Positions 56,852 to 64,000 of a stretch of 64,000 nt of DNA are shown piece after piece (the first letter of the stretch is position 1; each line of letters begins with the position of its first letter). The DNA comes from Pyrenochaeta sp. MPI-SDFR-AT-0127 (lineage: Eukaryota; Ascomycota; Dothideomycetes; Pleosporales; Cucurbitariaceae). Location: the NCBI GenBank assembly GCA_020747015.1, contig JAGTJM010000024.1:186001-250000 (forward strand), read 5' to 3'. The notes beneath the pieces were generated by a model that was given only the letters and a program-made list of their open reading frames with translations, ran no database searches and had not been told where the DNA came from. A program made the position numbers and the translations under genes.

Positions 56852-59126
56852 ATGGCTTCACTCGTTGGCCTTCTGTCGCTCTCATTTTCCCTCTTTTCGT
56901 CTACTGTTGCATCTGCTGCCAGTCCCCAATCAATTGGGTCTGACCTCTCCATCGTTGCTCACAATGATCTATATGGCATTTCCACCCCCAGACGAGCGGG
57001 TACCATTGCTCTGAGCACCCGGTACATCTATTCAGCGGCAACATCAAAGTGCGCCGCTTTGGGGTCGATACTCTGGAACCCAGATAGCTACTCGCAGGAC
57101 TTAGACTTTCTTCGCTATCTCGACCATGGCAAGGCGACTGACGACGTCGGCGTCTATTGGATCAGGGGCAATACTACTTTGCATTGCAGGGCAATAACTA
57201 CACGTGGCGAACAGAGGCGCTATCCTTGCAGCACGCAGCTACCGGTGCTATGCTCCAATACCGCGACTGATGAGACTCGCCAGGTAGCCGTCATTGCTAA
57301 CAATGCTACTATTTTGGGGCGTCGTCGGAGACAGGACTCGTCCTTCCGCTTCCTGGGCATTAAGTACGCCTCGATACCTGCTCGTTTCTCTCACTCCACG
57401 TATCTCGCGCCCGCGCCCGGGTCGAACATCTCTGCACTTGAATATGCTCCCTCTTGCGTTCAGCCAGCTTGCGGGTCCTCTGGCACTCCATCTTGTGACG
57501 AAGATTGTCTGCATCTCAATATTTGGACGCCATATCTCCCCAACGGTAAGCAAACAACAGACAAAAGAAAGGCGGTCATTGTATGGATACATGGTGGCGG
57601 CTTCACAAGTGGGACAGGCAGTGATACTACCTTTGATGGAAGTGCTCTGGCGTCCCGAGGCGATGTTGTCGTCGTAACAATCAATTACCGACTATCCACA
57701 CTCGGTTTTTTGGCCCTTGACAATACGCCACTGACTGGCAATTATGGGCTACAAGATCAAAACAGGGCTTTAGATTGGCTGCGTGCCCATGTCGGAGATT
57801 TTGGAGGTGATAAAGATAGAATCACAATCTTCGGCCAGAGCGCTGGAGCCGCATCAGTTCGGGCATTGCTTGCATCGCCACAGGTGCGTGGGAAGGTCTC
57901 GGGTGCAATTATGATGAGTACCCCACAAGGTGTAGGATATGCGTCTACCTTTTCACAGTATTTGACAATCGCCGAAGCTACAACCCAGACTGAGGCTCTC
58001 GTTGCTGAGGTCGGGTGTGCAAACTTGAAAAATGATGAGCTGGTAGCTTGCCTAAGAGCATTAGATCCCAAGGTTCTCACAGGCTTCAGAAGCTCTTCGC
58101 AATCTTTCACTGGAACACTGGCAAGGTGAGTGCATTTACAGGATCATTCGCAGTCTCCTACGTGTAGACTGTTCCATCCTTGGCGTGATTCCCGGGTTGC
58201 AACATCCTCTTTAGCAGGATGAAAGAGCGGCGAATATCTACAGTGTAGACTTTCGGTTACAGCGCCCTCTGGCTCCCTAGGAGCACGAGCTTGAAGCGTC
58301 GGCCCAACCAACAGTTGCTAATACGTTTCCAAGGTTCCCCGTCATCGATGGCACCTTTCTTTCAACACCTTCCCTCCCCCTTGGACCCTCCGCGCCAAAG
58401 CTCAACGTGAACGTTATAAGCGGTATAATGCGCGACGATGGGTCACCCTTTACCTCGTATCCAACCTCCTCGAATGTGTCGCAAGTTTTGACATCCCAGG
58501 GCTTTCCAGCCTCTGCCATCCTCTCTTCGAATGCGTTTCCTATATACAGCAATCTAAACAGTACGCTGGCAATCTTCAACTTGACAAGCAGGGTAGCTAC
58601 AGATGCCATGTTCAGATGCTTAGGTCAGAGCACTGCCTATTCCGCAGCTGCGAACGGCGTTTTCAACAGTGTCTATGCATATGAGTTTGACAGGGCATAC
58701 CAGATCAGTGAATGGTCTCCCAATCCTCCCTCCTGCGAAGCCCCAGCCACACCTAGTCATCCCCTGGGCGACCCTTCTGCCCCATTCTACAAATGCCACT
58801 CTGGCGAACTTTACGCAGTGTTTGGCACTACGATCCCCCAGGGCCGTCAACCCCGTGACCAACTCGATATCCCCTTCAGCCAGTACGTTGTAGATACCTG
58901 GAGTGCTTTCGCGAGGACGGGAAATCCCAATCCAGACCTGGCGTATCTGACTGCGAGGGGGTTCACAAACACAACGAGAATCGTCAAGGCTGCAGGATCA
59001 TGGGAGCCACTTGGCAAAGGGGGAAAGAAAGTGAGGGTGCTTGATCTACCCGTGAGAGATGAGGGATGGAGAGAGGTGGAGCAGTGCAAAGTTCTGGGCC
59101 AGGGGCTGGAGTACTACAACAAATAG
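56852..59126 (+). CDS. Secreted type-B carboxylesterase with N-terminal cysteine-rich module
   Basis: Exons 56852-58125 and 58334-59126 give 688 aa. Signal peptide LVGLLSLSFSLFSSTVASAA. Residues about 60-145 form a module with paired cysteines (SKCAALGSILWNPDSYSQDL, YWIRGN...CRAITT and LPVLCSN) seen ahead of the esterase in some fungal members. Esterase domain: oxyanion loop VIVWIHGGGFTSG, nucleophile elbow FGQSAGAAS, acidic region SGIMRDDGSPF (Asp where most members have Glu) and CHSGELYAVFG with the catalytic His. It hydrolyses ester substrates extracellularly; the substrate is unknown. The single intron is unusually long (208 nt), so a small missed exon is possible, though LAR|FPVIDGTF joins well. 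Confidence 0.88.
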
Positions 59127-59470
59127 ATCCACCACGTACGACTTTGGGGGATAAACACTTTGTACCACAACGATTCAATTCAAATGTATCATCCAGCACA
59201 AGAAAAATAAAAGGACACCGGTAGTGATTAGAAGACGCTACGTAACCCATACTAGTGGAAACCATGCTGGCTATAGAACTACAATACACTGATTCCCTAA
59301 GCAGAAGCAGAACTCGCATCCATTATTCATCGCAAGAGGAGAGTATGAAACTTAACCATTTTTTTTTCGAGCCGCAACCCTGCCGTACCGCCTTCTGCTA
59401 GTCAAACTCCGAATAAACGAAGTCATTGAGCGAGTGACCTTGAAGAGTGGCGGACAAGCAAGGAGGCGAT
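59127..59470. other. Convergent intergenic region
   Basis: 344 bp between the carboxylesterase stop and the acyl-CoA synthetase stop; presumably both 3' UTRs. Nothing else seen. Confidence 0.55.
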
Positions 59471-61719
59471 TTACGATCGGCCATAAGCCTTGTCGACTTC
59501 CTTCTGGTACTGCTTCAAGATGCCCTTGCGGTTCAGCTTCTGCGCAGCGGTGGTAAGGCCCTATGAAATTGTTAGCATATTGTGCCGAGCTTGCGGTCAT
59601 GACATGTGAAACTTACATTCTGCGGTGTCCACTCCTCGTCTGCCAAGACTACACCCTCAATCGTCTCAAAACCTGCCAGTCCACCCTTCTGGCCAGCTTG
59701 CTGCAGCTGCTTCAACACAGCACTGTTGATTTTCTTGTCGTGCACCAACTCTTCTAGATGTTCACCTGCAACACCCTCCTGGCTCGCCAACTTCTTGAGC
59801 GCGGGTTCTGCGGGTACAATAATGGCAATCGGCTTCTGACGGTCTTCGGCAGCGTAGACGCAGATGTTTGCAACAATGGGCGCGGAGCGGTAGACAGATT
59901 CAAGTTTCTCGAGGGCAATGTATTCGCCAGCAAGAGTCTTGACAAGGTTCTTCTTGCGGTCGATGATGCGGATCTGGCCGTGGGAGTCGAACTCTCCGAT
60001 GTCACCGGTCTTGAACCAGCCGTCATCAGTAAAGCTCTCTTGGGTCTCTTCAGGCATGTTCAAGTAGCCGTCTACGACACCGCCGCCACGGATCCAAATT
60101 TCACCCTGGGGTGGTTTGCTTGTGGAAAAGTATCCTGCATCGGCAAAGTCGACGAGCTTCATCTCGACGGACGCGGGAATCTCGCCAAGTGCGGACTCGG
60201 TCCATGCAAGGGGATCCATTAGTGCACCCATGGCACAAGTTTCGGTAAGACCGTAACCGCTGATCATTGGTGTGATGGCAATAGAAATGAAGCGTTGGGT
60301 CTCCTTTGCAATAGGTCCACCGCCGTTCATGCAGATACGAAGCCTACCGCCCGTAGCCTCCTTGACCTTGTTGAACACGATCGAGTCGAGAAGTCCACTG
60401 CCTGGCAGACCTGAGCCCAGAAGGAAGCTCTTTGCTGCGTATGCGCCCCAGAACATGTTGCTCTTGACTGCACCGCCTGCCTCGACCTTGTTGATAATGC
60501 CCTTCTTGATCGTCTCCCAGACTTGTGGGACACCAACCATGACAGTGGGCTTCAGCTCGCGAATGTCACCAGCGCAATTTCGCACGGACGCGTCGGAGAG
60601 GGTCCTGATCGTGCCGTAGCCCATCGTGCCGCCCCAGTAGAGCACAGCATTTTCAAAGACGAATTCTAGAATGTGCGCTGCCGGGAGGTAAGTGATCAGG
60701 ACGTCGCCGGGACCGAGGTATTTTCCGACAATCACATCAACACCGGCGACTGTGACAATTAGCAATGGCTAATACTCTACACTTGGAGATAAACATACCA
60801 GCTGCGACTACATTGCGGTGCTTGATCATAACACCCTTTGGTGTGCCTGTCGACCCAGAAGTGTACATGATGCACGCCAGATCATCAGCCTTGGGGGGAA
60901 TAGGCTCCGCAGGGTTTTCCTCGCCCAGCTTGACCAGCTCGTCAAAGCTGATGATTTTCAGATGTGGGTGGGCACTGGCAAGCGTATCAATGTCCTTTTG
61001 TTTCGGGTCGTTCTTGGTGCAATAGACAACCACCTGCACATCCTTGGCCTCCTTCATTGGGTTCACGAGTTTGGGTAGCAGTTCTGGGTCGGTGAACATG
61101 ATCTTTGCGTTTGTTTGAAGCATACTGTGCTTCAAACCTTCCTCTCCGAGCGTGTCATATGCGGTTACGATGGCGAGAGACTGTGAAAGAGCGCCTAGGG
61201 ATGGTACATTAGCACCTTGTTCTTCTCATTCTGCAAGAGTTGCTTACCATGGGCTGAAGCCAGCCATTGCATGCTGGTGCTCGCATACAGATGCATTCTG
61301 TCTTGTGGCGCAAAGCCCAGGTTCTTGAGCGCCGAACCTACTGACAGCGCCATCTTCTCAAACTCGACGAAGCTCTTGTACTTGTATGGGCTGAGCTCAA
61401 AGTACTGCCACTTCTTGTCCACTTCCTGCTCGGTGCCGTCAACCATCTTCTTGATCTTCTTGGTCTCCTCGTGCACATTGACAATGCGGCGCGCGCCAAC
61501 CGCCTTTGCGTTTCCATACTTGGCTGACGAGTAGCGCAGGATATCATATAATGTCTCAACGCCGTCGGTCGGTATCAGCTTGAGGGCATCCTTGGACACG
61601 AGATTGCGGCGCGGTATCGTCTCGCCATCGACCTTCTGTGCGCCAGCTGCTTCTGTTGTGTAAGGACCAGACCTGGTGGCCTTGGCCTGAGGCATCAGCT
61701 TCTTGAGGTTCTGCGGCAT
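59471..61719 (-). CDS. Long-chain fatty-acid CoA ligase (Faa1/Faa4-type)
   Basis: Activates long-chain fatty acids to acyl-CoA with ATP, for lipid synthesis, import and beta-oxidation. Exons 61719-61248, 61194-60799, 60749-59617 and 59560-59471 give 696 aa, the usual length. Seen: AMP-binding P-loop CIMYTSGSTGTPKGVMIKH, VLITYLPAAHILEFVFE, MNGGGPIAKETQRFI, GYGLTETCAMG, and the fatty-acyl-CoA-synthetase signature DGWFKTGDIGEFD...GQIRIIDRKKNLVKTLAGEY. The C-terminus LTTAAQKLNRKGILKQYQKE keeps the catalytic-lysine region. The start MPQNLKKLMPQ is preferred over an upstream in-frame codon. Divergent from the methyltransferase gene, 612 bp apart. All introns are GT-AG with good branch sites. Confidence 0.95.
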
Positions 61720-62331
61720 GGTGACGGCCGTAAGGTGGAGGCGGTCGTGGGTTCCGGTGTGTATGTATAGCGAAAGGGGTATCGCTGAGAGCAATAGGAG
61801 AACAAATAGCTTGGAGTATGCAGTCGCCAGCTGAGAGTAGCGGATGGGACGGGGCAGAAGTATGTGAGCGAGCTCAGACGGTTGTTGTGTTGAGCATCAC
61901 ACGCCGCCGCCGATTCGCCAAGGTAGGCGGTAGGAACAGTCCAAGCTTCTTGAGCAATGACGCAGCTGGGCAGGCAATGCTCAAGCGGAAGACGGGGCTA
62001 GCCAGCGCTCTCCACTCTTTCTTTGGAGAACAAAGATGACACGAAAGGGCTGATCGACAACGCAGGGGAAGGCAGTGTCAGTCCCGGCCAGCCAGCGGTC
62101 CATCTATCGCCCTTCACTTTTTATGTCTGCAGCGCCCACATGAAGCCGAGCTTAAGCTGAACGCTAACTTCAGGCTTCCCAAACATCGGCTGCCATGCCA
62201 AGCAATACGAAGGCGCTGCATTTGTGAATTTCGCTTGCTGTGCATCACACAGCCTGCGCCGCTTCGGATTTCTCCAGACCAGGACAAAGCACCGAAAAGG
62301 CTAAGCGCCGGCCAAGTAGGCTGTCGCCACG
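61720..62331. other. Divergent promoter region, acyl-CoA synthetase / methyltransferase genes
   Basis: 612 bp head to head. No distinct motif or open frame is supported. Confidence 0.5.
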
Positions 62332-63693
62332 ATGGACTTGACTGCGATCCTGGGGGAGGAACCCGTGGTCGATGCTGAAGAAGGTGTGTACTTGTGTGTC
62401 CATGAAGCTGTTCAGCGAATGAGCCCATGGCATGGCCCTCGGCTCGACGCATTGCTCTGCCCATGCGATTCGCCCTTTCAAACACCAAAACTACTCATCC
62501 AAGAGCTTGAATCCAACGAGGTCACCTGAACAAATCCAAGCCGTCATGCTCATACATCTGCAGAAGCTTTCATAATCTTCTCGCAAGACATACCTTCTCA
62601 GTCACTCGGCTTCATCGACTCCAAGGCGTCGACTCTCGAAATAGTTGTTGCAGGGCACGACCTCACCATCCACCAGTCACGCGGCCTTCTCACTTCAGAT
62701 CGTAAAGAAGGCACAACAGGCGCAGGTGAGTCTACTTTGTCTTGTTCGTGTATGCACTCAGTCGCGCATTGGCCCCAAGACCCCAGACCTCATTTCGCCA
62801 GCTCTGCTTGGCTTGTCTTGGTACACCATTCTCCGCACTCCTACTGTTTTTAGCACCTGCCATGTTCCATCCAACGAGTTCTATGCCTGAAGACTGTCAA
62901 GGGGATATAGCAAGGGCAAGCAGGGGCGACACGACTCATGGAATACATAGCCGTCAGCTCCTCGAACCCATGCATCAAGTCACCTCCCACCTACCTTGGT
63001 GCTTTCAAACTCCATGTACACACTGACAGCTGAACAGTGGTCTGGAAAGTCACACCTCTCTTCGCGCAATGGATAGCTTCATCCACAAACTTTCTCTTCA
63101 CTCACAACCTCCTTACCCCCAGCTCAACGGCAATAGAACTAGGCGCTGGCGTCTCAGGCATCGTTGCCCTCACTCTGGGCTCAAAGACATCGAACTATAT
63201 CGCAACAGACCAAGACTATGTCCTTAAACTTCTGAGACAAAACATCACTGAGAATTATCACGTCGTGCTTCCAAAAGCAAAGAAAGCAAAGACGTCGAAA
63301 AAGAACAGTCAACCCACATCTGCAACAGACCTGAATGATCGTATAAGAGTCCAAGCCCTGGATTGGGAAACTGACTCCGTCTCTCAACTGACCAGCGTGG
63401 ACCTCGTAATAGCTTGCGATTGCATATACAATGAATCCCTCATTGAACCCCTTAATTCAACCTGCGCTGCTATATGCCGGCTACGGAAGCAAGATGCCGA
63501 ACATGCAGACGCCAAGCAAAGACCTACGTTGTGCCTAATTGCCCAACAACTCCGCAGCCCAGATGTCTTTGAAGCATGGTTGAAGAGCTTTCACAAGCTT
63601 TTTGAGGTGTGGAAGGTACCTGATGGCATGTTGGATGAGGCACTGAGGGAAGGAAGTGGGTTTGTGGTCCATGTTGGGATTGTGCGGTCATGA
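62332..63693 (+). CDS. Class I protein-lysine methyltransferase, RKM5/METTL21-like
   Basis: Exons 62332-62383, 62564-62725 and 63038-63693 give 289 aa. N-terminal block FSQDIPSQSLGFIDSKASTL, then HDLTIHQSRGLLTSDRKEGT and VVWKVTPLFAQWIAS; SAM-binding AIELGAGVSGIVAL; acidic loop NYIATDQDYVLKLLRQN; and the post-II motif VIACDCIYNESLIEPL with DxxY-type residues. The arrangement matches fungal ribosomal-protein lysine methyltransferase 5 (RKM5), of the Methyltransf_16 group. Substrate assignment (ribosomal protein) is by family only. A Lys-rich insertion (LPKAKKAKTSKKNSQ) sits after motif I. The second intron is long (312 nt). Cytosolic. Confidence 0.85.
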
Positions 63694-64000
63694 TGGCTGG
63701 GTAAATTTGCCGATGACATCCAGATAACCAACATGAAAGCCGTTATTGCTGCGGCGGTGGGATTTGTGAGACGATCAAAACGTCATGTAGAAAGAGTTTG
63801 GGATAATGTGCAAATGGAAGCATAGTTGCCGAGCCCCAATTTTTCGCGAATACATCATTGTGATAGCGTCCTCTTGGTGTAAGCTCAAGATTTTGCGAGA
63901 GGGACCAAATGCGCCTTGTTTATCATTTCATTGTGCTTCTATGACTAGGTTTGTGGACATAGATCTGGTGTGCAGCGCATAGTCGGACAGATGACTCCCT
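63694..64000. other. 3' flank to the window end
   Basis: 307 bp after the methyltransferase stop; probably 3' UTR and intergenic sequence. No gene seen. Confidence 0.5.

Overview
This is nuclear DNA of a filamentous ascomycete, most likely a dothideomycete of the Pleosporales type. The coding genes are interrupted by short introns (mostly 45-70 nt) with GT/AG ends and CTRAY-like branch sites. Recognisable proteins include the carbon repressor CreA, a PRC2 subunit (EED), a SET3-type regulator, a CFEM protein and a Helo-like N-terminal domain. Gene-free AT-rich blocks look mutated by repeat-induced point mutation (RIP). There are no operons, CRISPR arrays or rRNA genes, and I found no convincing tRNA. 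I reconstructed exon structures by eye; every model given with exons keeps a consistent reading phase to a stop codon.

Layout. 1-2.3 kb: 3' end of a PDR-type ABC transporter. 3.4-9.2 kb: a large, oddly built signalling protein (Helo-like N, TPR-like helices, dsRBD-like region, two UBZ-like fingers, a RanBP2-like finger and a C-terminal Rho-like GTPase), divergent from a bZIP/DUF3425 factor. 10.5-11 kb: a small secreted CFEM protein. 11-23.9 kb: only creA, with about 4.3 kb gene-free before it and 7.3 kb after it. 23.9-30.4 kb: a Rad55-like recombinase paralogue, a mARC-like MOSC protein, an alpha/beta hydrolase and a secreted Apple/PAN-like protein. 30.4-42 kb: an accessory-looking stretch with AT-rich blocks, a transposase relic and a 399-bp inverted-repeat element (MITE). 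It also carries a B-lectin gene, a DUF6536-type membrane protein, a RING protein and a small unknown protein. 43-55 kb: chromatin and signalling genes (EED with 11 exons, a PAS protein, a cupredoxin-like membrane protein, SET3). 56.8-63.7 kb: a type-B carboxylesterase, a long-chain acyl-CoA synthetase and a ribosomal-lysine-methyltransferase-like gene.

How the genes relate. Several pairs are divergent and may share promoters (fusion/bZIP, Rad55-like/MOSC, EED/PAS, SET3/carboxylesterase, acyl-CoA synthetase/methyltransferase). EED and SET3 both act in chromatin repression and lie within 10 kb of each other, but nothing shows that they form a functional cluster. The strongest candidate for something undescribed is the Helo-like...Rho fusion. 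It resembles a fungal NLR-type receptor in which a GTPase-deficient-looking Rho domain takes the place of the NACHT/NB-ARC switch.
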